Positions 1 through 9,284 of a stretch of DNA of 64,000 nucleotides are shown here, piece after piece. This stretch comes from Sabulicella glaciei. Lineage in GTDB: Bacteria; Pseudomonadota; Alphaproteobacteria; Acetobacterales; Acetobacteraceae. The position numbers were made by a program, and so were the translations under genes. The first letter of the stretch is position 1. Each line of letters begins with the position of its first letter. Where the stretch lies: the NCBI RefSeq assembly GCF_026183895.1, contig NZ_JAPFQI010000020.1, positions 1 to 64,000 on the forward strand, given 5' to 3'. Below the pieces are notes generated by a model. It made no database searches. It saw only the letters and a program-made list of their open reading frames with translations, and was not told the origin of the DNA.

Positions 1-178
1 AAAGGTCTTCATTGCACGCCTCCGGCTTTCCATCGACCGGGCATGGGGCCCGGCCCATCAGGATGCCGACGCCAGCACCAGCGGCGCCAAGCGCGATTAG
101 GCTATGTGGTGTAGGAGCGAGGTTGTGTCCCGCGACGTGATGTAGGAGCGATGGCTCCTGGCCGGTCTGGGCCGCTGC

Positions 179-460
179 TCAGGCTGGCACGGCGGACAGG
201 CTGAGGTAGCCAGTGTCGCTGACGGCGGCGACGGTTTCCAGCGTCATGTAACGTCGCAGCACCGCCCATTCGTCGATCTGCTCGAGCAAGGTGGCGCCGG
301 CGAGCCGCGTGACGGCGGCCTCGTTAGGAAAGATGCCACGACATCGGTGCGGCGCTTGATCTCGCAGTTCACCCGTTCGAGCGGGTTCGTAACCGGTATG
401 TAGATCGCGGTTCCTGCCTTGTCCGGCTGGGACGGCCTCCGTGTCCTGGCGTATGGTGCG
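179..460 (-). pseudogene. IS256-family transposase, C-terminal remnant with frameshift
   Basis: Two overlapping minus-strand reading frames together give the C-terminal end of a mutator-type (IS256) transposase. One frame carries [14 protein letters not shown] and the other carries [20 protein letters not shown] followed by [13 protein letters not shown], the usual end of this family; the stop codon is at 179-181. The frame changes at about 335-345, so the remnant cannot encode an active enzyme. Its upstream side abuts the left end of an IS110-type element at about 461, so most of the gene, including the catalytic DDE core, is missing. The family assignment rests on the recognised C-terminal motifs. 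Confidence 0.75.
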
Positions 461-621
461 ACTGTGAGTATGGGATTGCCGTCTGGGGCGCCTGACCCTT
501 GGTGCGACCGACCCCATGTCATTCGGATGATCCGTCGGCGCTCCAGGCGGTGCCTGCTGGTCAGGAGGGCGTGACTTCATAGGAGCTTGATCGGGTCGTT
601 CCGTCACAGTCCTGTCCGCCC
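461..621 (+). mobile_element. Relic left end of an IS110-group element (no transposase)
   Basis: This stretch starts with ACTGTGAGTATG and ends with GTCACAGTCCTGTCCGCCC. The same start and end bound the 5' noncoding end of IS110 element E (35332-35494) at almost the same length, with a similar internal TAGGAGC segment and a diverged middle. No IS110 transposase follows; the segment runs straight into a fragment of another IS. I infer a left-end relic left by deletion or recombination. In IS110-group elements this end encodes the bridge RNA. Confidence 0.6.
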
Positions 622-666
622 GGCTGCCAAGCCCTGCACTCATCACAACCGGCCTGGAGGTGAGCC

Positions 667-845
667 ATGCACCAGATTCACCCCAATGCCCGCACCACCC
701 CGGCCGTCCGGGCCGAGATCGCCCGCTCAAGCAAGCCGTCCGGCGTGCTGGCCCGCCGCTTCGGAGTGAACACCGAGACGGTCCGCAAGTAACGCAAGCG
801 TGGGCCGAATGACTGCCTCGACCATTCGGCCAAGCCTCACCGCAA
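667..845 (+). pseudogene. IS481-like transposase, N-terminal fragment
   Basis: From ATG 667 the frame reads [19 protein letters not shown], continues through a helix-turn-helix ([16 protein letters not shown]), hits a TAA at about 787 where a Trp codon is expected, and resumes with [17 protein letters not shown]. This matches the DNA-binding N-terminus of IS481-type transposases. The rest of the protein, including the DDE domain, is absent. An upstream GGAGGTGAGCC could be its ribosome binding site. It is a nonfunctional fragment. Confidence 0.65.
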
Positions 846-1373
846 CACCAGGGTCTATGATCTGAATGCGCCACAGCTGTACACGCGCGAAACAGCCATA
901 TCGGCTTAGCATCAGGCAGCGGATCCTAAAGCGAAGGGCAGAAAAGCAGTATGTAACCGAGCTGGATGCGCCGCTGGCACTCGGTTTGACTGACGGATAG
1001 TGTATAGAGCCTGCAACGCCAAGATGCAAAATATCAGCATCTCGCCAGCGGGGGACGACCGTCAAGGCCGTGGTTCGCGCGCGCGAGGCCCCCCTTTTCC
1101 GTGCGGAGCGCATCGCCTCCGCCGCAGATTGCAGCCGCTCCTGCGCGTAAACGAAGCCGCGCTGTCCCTTCATGCCTCGCTCCCACTATCACCAGCGAGA
1201 GCGAAGCCGCCCGTAGCCATCAGCACCAAAGCTTTTCTAAGGTGTTTAACTGACTTGCCCTAAGTTGTAGACTTTCAAATACGGATCACTGTCCTTAGCA
1301 AGGAAGCATCTCCTAAGCCGAATATATGCTTTTACAACTTCGATTGCGCAAATAAAATCAGTCGATCAGAATG
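846..1373. other. No gene recognised
   Basis: Open frames exist on both strands here but have no family features, no convincing ribosome binding site and compositions expected of chance frames. The segment separates an IS fragment from the 3' end of the phosphatase-fold lipoprotein gene. No RNA gene, strong hairpin or repeat was seen. Confidence 0.5.
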
Positions 1374-2267
1374 CTACCTGGGCCGAAGTACTAGACTTAA
1401 TGGACAGTGATCAGAGTATGCGGGCCGTCCTGGATCAGGATTCGGTAGGGGATGTCCCTGTGGCTCACCGATCAGCCAACTTGCAGCTTGACTGCTTAAA
1501 ATGATGTGATCAATCGCGGGCCACGGCCGACCATCGGGCTGGCGGCCTCGAATGCCACTCACTGCACACCCATCGTGGGTAGGTTGGCTCACGAGGTGGA
1601 GGGTGTCAGCAGCATTCAATTGCTGCCATAGTTCGTCCCCAGGTCCGTTTAGCTCCCGATTGAAATCACCTAATATGACATATGGTGTCCCGTCTGAGCG
1701 TCGTTCCCTTATCCAAGCTACAATGTGGGGTATCTGCTCGCGCAGTTCACGACAAGCCGGCGTGTGCAACGGCACTTCGCCGTTGCGGCAGTCGGCCTTC
1801 AAATGCACGATCAGAAGCCGAAATACCACACCGTTCGTGACGACAGAGGCATCTAACCCAGCCCTTAAGCCTCCTTTGCCAATTTCCGCTAAATCGGGCA
1901 TTTGTCGAACTTCTATACCTCTTCTTGCAGCGAGTATCGGCCTGAGCGTTTGGTTTAGATCGGAAGGTGTTGTGAGAACGGTTTCGAAATTGGCCATTGG
2001 TAAGAAGCGGCGCGCAGCACTAACTCCATCGACTTCCTGTAACGCGAAAATGTCTCCACGTAAGCCACGAATGAAGCTCGATAGACTGGCCCAATCCTGA
2101 TCGGATCTCCGAAACGGTGTATTGCTAGGTATACGATTCACCTGATCCGTCGCCCAGGCAATGTTCCAAGTGATTAGTCGAATATCCTCAAAGACTGGTG
2201 GCTGCGAACCCGGACTCTTGCTGGAGCATGCGAATAGTAGCACAAGGCTAAGCAGCACACTACGCAT
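1374..2267 (-). CDS. Endonuclease/exonuclease/phosphatase-family lipoprotein
   Basis: This is a 297-residue protein with the DNase I-like fold shared by exonuclease III, DNase I and inositol phosphatases. Motifs appear in order: ITWNIAW near residue 30, LQEVDG (metal-binding Glu) near 75, IVHLKADC (catalytic His region) near 150, GDFNREL near 200, IDHIIL near 255 and SDHCPL near the C-terminus. The N-terminus MRSVLLSLVLLFACSS is a lipoprotein signal with a lipobox ending in Cys14, so the enzyme should be anchored in a membrane facing the periplasm or outside. I chose ATG 2267 because GGAGG lies just upstream and translation begins at the signal peptide; an upstream in-frame extension has no such support. 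The substrate may be nucleic acid or phosphoester lipid and cannot be settled from sequence. It is the first of several exported hydrolases on this strand. Confidence 0.85.
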   Translation of the reverse strand: MRSVLLSLVLLFACSSKSPGSQPPVFEDIRLITWNIAWATDQVNRIPSNTPFRRSDQDWASLSSFIRGLRGDIFALQEVDGVSAARRFLPMANFETVLTTPSDLNQTLRPILAARRGIEVRQMPDLAEIGKGGLRAGLDASVVTNGVVFRLLIVHLKADCRNGEVPLHTPACRELREQIPHIVAWIRERRSDGTPYVILGDFNRELNGPGDELWQQLNAADTLHLVSQPTHDGCAVSGIRGRQPDGRPWPAIDHIILSSQAASWLIGEPQGHPLPNPDPGRPAYSDHCPLSLVLRPR

Positions 2268-2502
2268 GGTATGCCTCCATCCGGGCCAAGTCCCATCGCG
2301 CAGCTTCGCAAGGTGAATGTCAAACAAATACTCTATCGATGAAATATTGTTAAGTGTGCAGGGCGCTCCGTGAACTCGCGGAGTTCTTAGCGCGCCTTCG
2401 CACCGAATCCTGCACAGTATCATCCGTTAAAGAACCCGCTTCGGAACGGGATCGATTGGATCTGAGGCAAGGTGAGCGGCGGCGGTCCGCAGCGTTCGAG
2501 GG

Positions 2503-2935
2503 ATGTCTGTGTGTCCTCCGAGGCCGCCGATGTGGACCCCCGCCGCCCGGGCCGAGCTTGCGCGTCCGGCCCAGCCATATGCAGCGTGCCTGACTGATGC
2601 CAAGTGGCAGATCGCGCAGGCGTTCCTTCCTGGCCCGGCCGGCTGTGGCAGGCCGCGCCGCTGGCCGATGCGCACGCTGCTGGACGGCATGCTTTACGTG
2701 CTGCGGACCGGCTGCGCCTGGCGGCACCTGCCGCGCGACTTCCCGCCCTGATCGACGACGCTGCGCTGGCTCCTGCGCCTGGCTCGCAGCGGTGCCCTCG
2801 AGCGCATGGCCCACGGGCTGACGATGGCCGACCGCGAGCGGGTCGGGCGCGGCGCCTCGCCGACCGGCGCGGCGGTGGATGCGCAGACGGCCCGCTCAGG
2901 CGGCACCTGCGTCGCGGGTGTGCGCGGGAACAAGG
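2503..2935 (+). pseudogene. IS5-family transposase, 5' part, broken
   Basis: The frame from about 2503 gives ...YAACLTDAKWQIAQAFLP...RTLLDGMLYVLRTGCAWRHLPRDFPP, the N-terminal DUF4096-like part of IS5-family transposases. A TGA at 2749 ends it. In a second frame the sequence resumes with SGALERMAHGLTMADRERVGR and PTGAAVDAQTARSGG, the start of the catalytic domain with the first Asp. It stops making sense near 2935, where an IS630 fragment begins in the opposite direction. It is truncated and frameshifted, hence inactive. Confidence 0.75.
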
Positions 2936-2944
2936 TAGCCATCA

Positions 2945-3240
2945 GTGGACGCTTACGGAAGGCCCGGCCGTTCCTCGGTCCGTCCAGCACCATGGGGCGC
3001 GGTCGGGTCCGACAGCCGCAGCGCGCCGGTGAAGGTGGTGATCTTCCAGTGCCCATGCGGCACCGAGGTCCGGCAGCGCTGCCCGCGCGGGGAGCGACCG
3101 CGAAGGCGGGCCATCTTGGTGGTCGCACCGGTTTCATCGATGAAGACCAGGCGCTGCGGGTCGAGGTCAGGCTGGGCGTCGAACCAGGCCTGGCGCCGCG
3201 CGGCGACGTCGGGCCTGTCCTGCTCGGCCGCGTGCGCGAC
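2945..3240 (-). pseudogene. IS630-family transposase, internal fragment
   Basis: On the minus strand a short frame reads AWFDAQPDLDPQRLVFIDETGATTKMARLRGRSPRG, then PHGHWKITTFTGALRLSDPTA, and after a one-base shift MVLDGPRNGRAF. VFIDET is the typical second catalytic Asp block of IS630/Tc1-type transposases. Only the middle third of the gene is present, wedged between an IS5 fragment and an IS21 fragment. The frameshift is near 2993. Confidence 0.7.
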
Positions 3241-3410
3241 TTATGGGATGGTCCGCCCCTCACCAACCGGCGCAGGGCTGCGCCGGGATTGAAGGAGTCT
3301 CCCATCGCCGTGCTCGGCATCGAGCTGGGAGAAAAGAGCTGCAGTCTCACAGGGCTTGACGCCAGGGGCGCGGTGGTCCTGCGACGGCGGGTGTCGCGCG
3401 AAGCCCTGGT

Positions 3411-4129
3411 TCAGTTCGTGGTGCGGGCACGGTAGGGAGCGCGGGTGCGCGGCTGCACGCGCCAGTGCCGGGCAAAGGCGTCGAGGAAGGCGCTGAATAC
3501 CACCTCGCGCGTCGCCGCGTCCTGCCGGTCCACCAGGGCGCGGGCATGGCCGAACAGAGCATCTCCTCCGGCACGCCGCCGAAGGCGTGGAAGGCGCCCT
3601 CGATCCCCTCGAACCAGCTCACCTGCGCCTCGACCCGAAAGGCCGCCCCGAAAGGCCCGCACGCACCCACCGCGAATGGCCGAGCGTCGCGGTACAGGTG
3701 CACCCGCACCGGCAGGCCCCCGATCCGCACATGCCGCTCGCCGAAGTCGATCTGCAGCTGTCACCTGGCCGGCGTCTCGAACCGCACTGTCGCCCGGGCC
3801 GCCGCCAGGAGCCGCTGACGGAAGGGCGCGCAGGCCCGCTCCACCGTCCGCAGGCCTTAAGGCCCTACCACCAGCCGGTGCTCGGCCACCAGCTTCTGCA
3901 ACACCACGTCGTCGTTGCCACCGTGCCGGACCAGGCGCTCCTCCTGCCAGCCCGCCAGATCAGCGAGGCTGGGCCTGCGCTGGGTCCGGCTGTAGCCGGC
4001 CCAGCTCCCCGTGCGGACGTAGCGCCGCACCGGCTTGGGGCAGGTGCCAAGCTCCCGGGCGATCTGCTTGACGCCCCAGCCCCGTGCCTTGAGCGCCAGC
4101 ATCGCCGCCACCTCGTTCGCCGTCCGCAT
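3411..4129 (-). pseudogene. istA: IS21-family istA, truncated and frameshifted
   Basis: The N-terminal part from 4129 reads MRTANEVAAMLALKARGWGVKQIARELG, an HTH as in IstA, followed by VRRYVRTGSW. A second frame (about 3764-3411) gives RIGGLPVRVHLYRDARPFAVGACGPFGAAFRVEAQVSWFEGIEGAFHAFGGVPEE, the integrase-core region of IS21 transposases, ending in ...FARHWRVQPRTRAPYRART. The C-terminal third and istB are missing. The frames do not join, so the gene is dead. Confidence 0.7.
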
Positions 4130-4373
4130 CCGCACCCTCGGCGCCTCGTTCAGCACGGAAGCCTGGATCACTCGTGCTCGGCCATCGACATCCCTCTCTC
4201 CAGGGGGCGATTTCATGTCGCCAAGGGCGGGACATTCCAGGTCGCGAGACAGCTTCATCAACAGCGTCGAGTCAGATCATTCGAATCCATGCAAGACGAA
4301 AATGTTCTAGCACGCTTCCGCAAGGGCATGTGCAGCACGCTATCTCTGACGTCCAGCGTAGGCGCTGCGGACA

Positions 4374-7300
4374 TCATCTCGGGTGCAATTCGATACGCGC
4401 GAAGAACCGCGTACCGGCGGTCACCCGCCCGGAGGGTCTTTCTTTGGCGTCCGCTGCAGGCATCTCGTCCGCTTCCTCTACCACCACCGCAAAGCGTCCG
4501 AGCAATTGGTCCCGGGAAAGAGGAATTCTAAAAGCAGCCGTCCAGGTCCGGTCGCCACCATCCTGGCCCATGATCACAGGTAGCGTGTCTGCCGAGCCTG
4601 TCGAAGCAGTCAGATTTTGCTCGTTCTCACCTCTCGACGGCGCCTCGTGGCGACCATCAACGCGGAGCACGGTCATCGTGATGGAAGTCGCCGGGCTCAA
4701 GTCCCCCGCTGCTCGGCGGACCGCGTCGCCAGGTCCTGAAAGCTGGACGGTGAGAAGGCTCGCCTTGCCCCCTTCCATTTCAATGAGAGTCACTGTGGCG
4801 CGACGGCGAGGCGGTAGCACTGTCCAGACGCTCACGGGCGGAGAGCAGCGGATGCTTCGTGCGTCCGTCCCGGAATCTCGGTTTGGCCGAGCATGCGCCT
4901 GGAACCGCACAACTCCGAGGCGAACGAACCTATCTGTTAGGTGCCTTAACGCATTTGGCGCGAAGGGGATGTCAACCCACCACGTGCGCGTGACATCGTC
5001 GTGCTCTGGAGTCAAGCGCAGGAGGCTCACGGATGCCTCCTCTGCGAGACCGCGACTGAGTTCGCCTCCAGCGACCGGGATGAGGGCCGAGTTCACCCAA
5101 GTTTCGGTCTCACCGGCCGCAGGGCGGAAGTGGCTGTGCCGGAGCGGGATCACAGGGGGCGCTCCAGAAGGCTCGGGATCGCGCATAGGATCGCGTCCCC
5201 AAGATGAAACAAAAGGTCCAAGAGGGCCGATGTCCGATTCAATAAGGCGCGCGAGCGTCGCGTCGTCCAACTCGTTTAATGCATCCGCGGTGCGAATGCT
5301 TGGGCCCGTTGGAGGCCAAATGATAATCGCGATCTGCTCGCCCTCCCCCGACGAGAAGAAGGGCGGTCGGAACGAAATGCGCGCACCCACGTCACGCGTT
5401 TTCGTCCAAACGAGCGGACGATCAGACAGAAGCGACGGCTTCTGCTCTGTCCAAGTAAAGGTGGGGACAAGCTCCTTCGGAGCCGGCGCTGCAGGACGAA
5501 TAGTTGCTTTAAGCCAGACTGGCTCAGTTTCCATCGAGACGCGGCGCACAGCAGGCGGCTCGGTCTCGCCGAAGCGCAAAGTCCCTGGCGGCCGCTCCAA
5601 GCTCGCTGCATGGCGCGGCAGCGCCACTACGCGGAGCCTCGCCCTACGAGCGCCCCCGTCGGCAAGCGGGGCACCGCGAACGGCGGTGAGCCCTGGTACG
5701 CGTCGAAGTGCCGCGTCGCGCTGAAGCTGTGCAAGGCTGACTCGAGTCTTGCCCGACCAGCCATCCTGCGGCGCCGGAATACCTTTGATCGTCAAGAGTT
5801 CTACCACGGCCTCCCGCTCTCGGAACGGCATCGCGTTACGTGGATCGTAACCTCGCAGCCGTGGTGGAGCCAGCGGCACGAGAGAGTCGCGCGTTGGGGG
5901 GGGCGGCGGGTCTAGTGGACCATTTGGCTCCGCGATGAGAGCCTCGACGACGAGGCCAGAGGTCGTCGCAAGGTCAAGTTCCACGTCACCCCAGACAATC
6001 GGCTGGACGGCCCCGTCCTCGTCTGGATGCTCATGCGGCAGACTCGATAAGAAGCGCGCAACCGCCTCGTCTCCCGTGTCACGTCGGCGGGCGAGCGACA
6101 AGGGCGCAGAGGGCACTAGTACAGGCGCAATACTTGGGTCTCTGACCGCATGCAGCAACGTCACCGAGCGCACTTTTGCAATCGCGGCCACTGGTTCCTC
6201 AGAGAGACGCGCCCAAATAAGTGAGGCGACCTGTCGTCGAGCAGAGGCCATGCCGCCGTCCGTGTCATGGGCGGCCAGGGCGGCGCAAGCCTTGCGCCCG
6301 AGAAGCGCTTCAAGTCCCTCGCGGCAGGATGCTCCAAGGTCCCTTTCAGCGGCAATGCCTCCACCTGTTGCAGCAGTGATGGCAAGTTGCGCTGCAGAAT
6401 CGCAGATATCGAACCAGTCGGCGATATCCTCCACCGCAGGCACGAACCAAGCCTCTAGCACCGTGCGCTGGCCCGGTGGCAGATAGGCTCGGACGACGCG
6501 CAAGTGAGTTGCGTTCGGCGCGGGTAGGTTCATCAGCACCGGGTGTTGCTCGACATCCAGCCGTATATCCGTCCCCGACGGAGCGGCGTGGAGTTCCACG
6601 TGCACAGGAAGCACGTCCGGCCAGCGATGGGTAGGCAAGGATGCGACGCCGCCGCGCACACGGAGAAGCCGTGGTGGGGAAAGCCAGTTCTGGCTAGCTT
6701 CCTCTCGAAGTCTGACCGCAATGTAGGCAGCGGCCGGATCGGGGTAATACGGCACTGGCCTGTCGTGCCGGGCGTTCGCGGGAAGAGCACGAATACGTGG
6801 CATATCTCCCGTCCGATTTGGGCGCTCAGCACCTAACTCAGTGGGAGGGACGGGCGCCACCTGCCCCTCCAACGCGAGGCGGCCCAGCATGTCGCGGGGG
6901 ACCTTGACTCGCAGTGACCGCGTGAAATCGTTCGGGGCTGCAGCGGGGTCGTTTATTCGCACGAGATACTGTCGCATGTCCTGATCATCGTCGAACACCT
7001 CGTGCAGCGCAGCTAGTTCAAGGGAGACAGGCGGCACGACGAGCACGCGCGCGGTGGTGGTGACGGTCCGATGTTGGGGAGGCACGGGCGACGACCATGT
7101 CACCACTACGGCCTGCTCGGCCGTCTGCAACATGTCTTCGTACGGGGAGACTTCGGTGATACTGGGAACTGACGGCGGCAATGCGACGAGCGGGGCGCCA
7201 ATTGCCTCGTGCCGGAGGTATACGCGGCCGCCCTCGCGCAGCGGTGGGGAAGTCGGGTTAGGAACCACCTTGTATAGAGGCGGGATTGGCGCTTCGGGGA

Positions 7301-9284
7301 CTGCCTCGTAAGTCGTCCATGCCTCCTTAAGCGGCCGTGTGATGCCACCGATCCAGACAAGTTTCAGCGCCATCCGGTAGGCATGGCGGAGGCGCAGAGT
7401 CACTGCGAGCGCTTCGGCCCCGTCCGAGGTGTCCGGCACGGTCACAGTCTGGCTCAAGGCTAGGTTTCGCGGAAACTCAAGTTTTAGTTCATTCTGCTTC
7501 CAGCCTGGGCGTCGTTCCTGTGACCCGACTACGCCTTCCCACATGGGCACCCTCGCCGGGGCCCCGGCCGGATAGCCATCGTAGATGGCTATCCGAGGAT
7601 CGGTACATCTAATGTTCGTTCCGGCCCCACGTAACGGCGTGATGGTCGACTCAGTGCATGAGGCTGCATCCAGTTCGTAACGCTTCAGGCCCCCTGTGCC
7701 GAGGCGGGCAAGGATGTCCTCGAGTGGCTCATCGCTGACATCCCGGTCCGGGTCGGCCCAACGGATTCTTCGGTGTTGGGCGCCTCGCCAATATGTCCCG
7801 TCCGGCAGGACGAGTCCGATGTCCAGGCGGTGGAAGGCACGAAGGTGCTCGGAGCAGAGAATATCGTCCTTTGATCGAGACTGCGCCCTCGCGATTTCGC
7901 CGCGAAGTCGAACAAGCGCTAGACCGCCAGAGAGCGGATCGGCTTTCTGCACAGCGGCATCGTTCGCCGTACACTGTGCATTGAGGTCAGATTGAAGTGC
8001 GAGCGCCGCTTCCAACGTGATGATTGCGTGGTCTGGGCAACCGGCGCGCTTGCCGCCAAGAACGACGACGCCGTCTCGCTCAAAAACTTTGCCGTCCTCT
8101 TCCGCTGGGGCGCCCTTCGCCCACTCCGCCTGAGGTACGGGATAGAAGCCCTCGGGTGTCGCCGTGGGTGGCGTCGGAGCAGGCGCGGCGCCTGTGCCCC
8201 CACCTGTAGGTACTAACTTGGCGGCTGATCTCGCCGCACCGTCCCCATTAATGCCTGTCAGGCCAAGGGCCCAATAGGTCACACCAGTCTTCGGCTCGCC
8301 TGGGTCAAGAAGTACATCGCGCACGAAGCCGAAGAGCCGGAGCAGAGACGGTGATGACATCAACTGGGTAACGCGTCGGCGATCGTCGGAGGACGGTCTT
8401 GGTTTCTCTTGCACCGTCGCCCCTTTACCCGCTGCCGCTCCACCGGAAACACCTTCGGTCGCTGCGTGGTGCAACGCGTGCATGCGATCGAACACATCCA
8501 GCATGTTTGCACCGTCAATTCCTATAGCGGCGCGCGCGAGTGCAGCAGGGTCCAGCGGGTTCGCATAGGCGCGGTTCCCAGCTCGGCTCGCCTCGTGGTC
8601 GCCGCGACGGCGTGCGTCGAGCCAATCGCCGATATCGGGTGGCCCGAACAGACGCTCGCGATGACTATCCGAGAGCGAGTTGGGGCTTCGCGCGGCGAGA
8701 AGCGCGGTCTCGCTAGGTGAGCCAAGCCAGGGACGGCCAAGGCTCGCAAGGGCGGTTGGTAAGGGTCGCGTTGGCGGACGAGAGAGGAGCGGGCTATCCG
8801 GCTCAGCCAGAGCCTCCAACGCGCCCCGGCCGCGTTCCAGCGGGACGGCAAGTCCTGCCTCCGCTGTCGGAAGCCTCAAGGTGGCCTCCGTTGCTGCCGT
8901 GGGCGTTTCTTCAGGATGCCAGATCTTCAGGAGTTCGTCCCATATTGGCCGATCGCTCCGACCTCCCGCCATGATCCGTACCCACAACCTGTCTAGGTAT
9001 TCGACGGTCTTCTGATCGGGAGATGAGGTGTTCGCCGGGCGCTGGATGGTCCAGGCCGATGGCACAGCCTGCCGGGGGGCGCCGTTCAGCCATTGCTGCG
9101 CGCTCACCGTCTTGCCAAGCAACCCGTCGAGGAAGCGATGACCCGCCGAGGGCCAAGACGGCAATGCGAACGCGAGGTTCGATCCGTTGCGCCGCGGCAT
9201 GAGCACGATTGCCGCGCGAAGTTTGTGTCCGGGACCGAGTCCGGCAGGCACAATCTGGACGTAGGGATGGGCCTGGACGCTCAC
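4374..9284 (-). CDS. Giant protein of unknown function (1636 aa), second gene of pair
   Basis: I recognise no known family. The start is GTG 9284, which overlaps the TGA of the upstream giant gene in GTGA, with CGGAGGAAC just before it; an in-frame ATG at 9437 lies inside the neighbour and is less likely. The N-terminus (MSVQAHPYVQIVPAGLGPG) has no signal peptide. There are Pro/Gly/Ala-rich linkers near residues 305-330 and 400-430. The protein has many Trp/Arg/Pro-rich beta-type stretches (for example YRMALKLVWIGGI) and short helical regions (near residues 1000-1100), but no transmembrane segment and no catalytic motif that I can see. It is intact over nearly 5 kb amid decayed IS elements, which suggests retained function. 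Translational coupling implies it works with the larger protein, perhaps as a cytoplasmic or non-classically exported partner; this is inference. Confidence 0.7.
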   Translation of the reverse strand: MSVQAHPYVQIVPAGLGPGHKLRAAIVLMPRRNGSNLAFALPSWPSAGHRFLDGLLGKTVSAQQWLNGAPRQAVPSAWTIQRPANTSSPDQKTVEYLDRLWVRIMAGGRSDRPIWDELLKIWHPEETPTAATEATLRLPTAEAGLAVPLERGRGALEALAEPDSPLLSRPPTRPLPTALASLGRPWLGSPSETALLAARSPNSLSDSHRERLFGPPDIGDWLDARRRGDHEASRAGNRAYANPLDPAALARAAIGIDGANMLDVFDRMHALHHAATEGVSGGAAAGKGATVQEKPRPSSDDRRRVTQLMSSPSLLRLFGFVRDVLLDPGEPKTGVTYWALGLTGINGDGAARSAAKLVPTGGGTGAAPAPTPPTATPEGFYPVPQAEWAKGAPAEEDGKVFERDGVVVLGGKRAGCPDHAIITLEAALALQSDLNAQCTANDAAVQKADPLSGGLALVRLRGEIARAQSRSKDDILCSEHLRAFHRLDIGLVLPDGTYWRGAQHRRIRWADPDRDVSDEPLEDILARLGTGGLKRYELDAASCTESTITPLRGAGTNIRCTDPRIAIYDGYPAGAPARVPMWEGVVGSQERRPGWKQNELKLEFPRNLALSQTVTVPDTSDGAEALAVTLRLRHAYRMALKLVWIGGITRPLKEAWTTYEAVPEAPIPPLYKVVPNPTSPPLREGGRVYLRHEAIGAPLVALPPSVPSITEVSPYEDMLQTAEQAVVVTWSSPVPPQHRTVTTTARVLVVPPVSLELAALHEVFDDDQDMRQYLVRINDPAAAPNDFTRSLRVKVPRDMLGRLALEGQVAPVPPTELGAERPNRTGDMPRIRALPANARHDRPVPYYPDPAAAYIAVRLREEASQNWLSPPRLLRVRGGVASLPTHRWPDVLPVHVELHAAPSGTDIRLDVEQHPVLMNLPAPNATHLRVVRAYLPPGQRTVLEAWFVPAVEDIADWFDICDSAAQLAITAATGGGIAAERDLGASCREGLEALLGRKACAALAAHDTDGGMASARRQVASLIWARLSEEPVAAIAKVRSVTLLHAVRDPSIAPVLVPSAPLSLARRRDTGDEAVARFLSSLPHEHPDEDGAVQPIVWGDVELDLATTSGLVVEALIAEPNGPLDPPPPPTRDSLVPLAPPRLRGYDPRNAMPFREREAVVELLTIKGIPAPQDGWSGKTRVSLAQLQRDAALRRVPGLTAVRGAPLADGGARRARLRVVALPRHAASLERPPGTLRFGETEPPAVRRVSMETEPVWLKATIRPAAPAPKELVPTFTWTEQKPSLLSDRPLVWTKTRDVGARISFRPPFFSSGEGEQIAIIIWPPTGPSIRTADALNELDDATLARLIESDIGPLGPFVSSWGRDPMRDPEPSGAPPVIPLRHSHFRPAAGETETWVNSALIPVAGGELSRGLAEEASVSLLRLTPEHDDVTRTWWVDIPFAPNALRHLTDRFVRLGVVRFQAHARPNRDSGTDARSIRCSPPVSVWTVLPPRRRATVTLIEMEGGKASLLTVQLSGPGDAVRRAAGDLSPATSITMTVLRVDGRHEAPSRGENEQNLTASTGSADTLPVIMGQDGGDRTWTAAFRIPLSRDQLLGRFAVVVEEADEMPAADAKERPSGRVTAGTRFFARIELHPR

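Noticed and set aside
727-1173. Possible 148-residue protein on the minus strand
   Set aside because: Part is antisense to the IS481-like fragment, there is no ribosome binding site, and no family features were seen.
4174-5724. Open frame of 516 codons on the plus strand opposite the second giant gene
   Set aside because: Its composition (Ser/Arg-rich, no domains) is that of an antisense shadow; the minus-strand frame is four times longer and has a proper coupled start.
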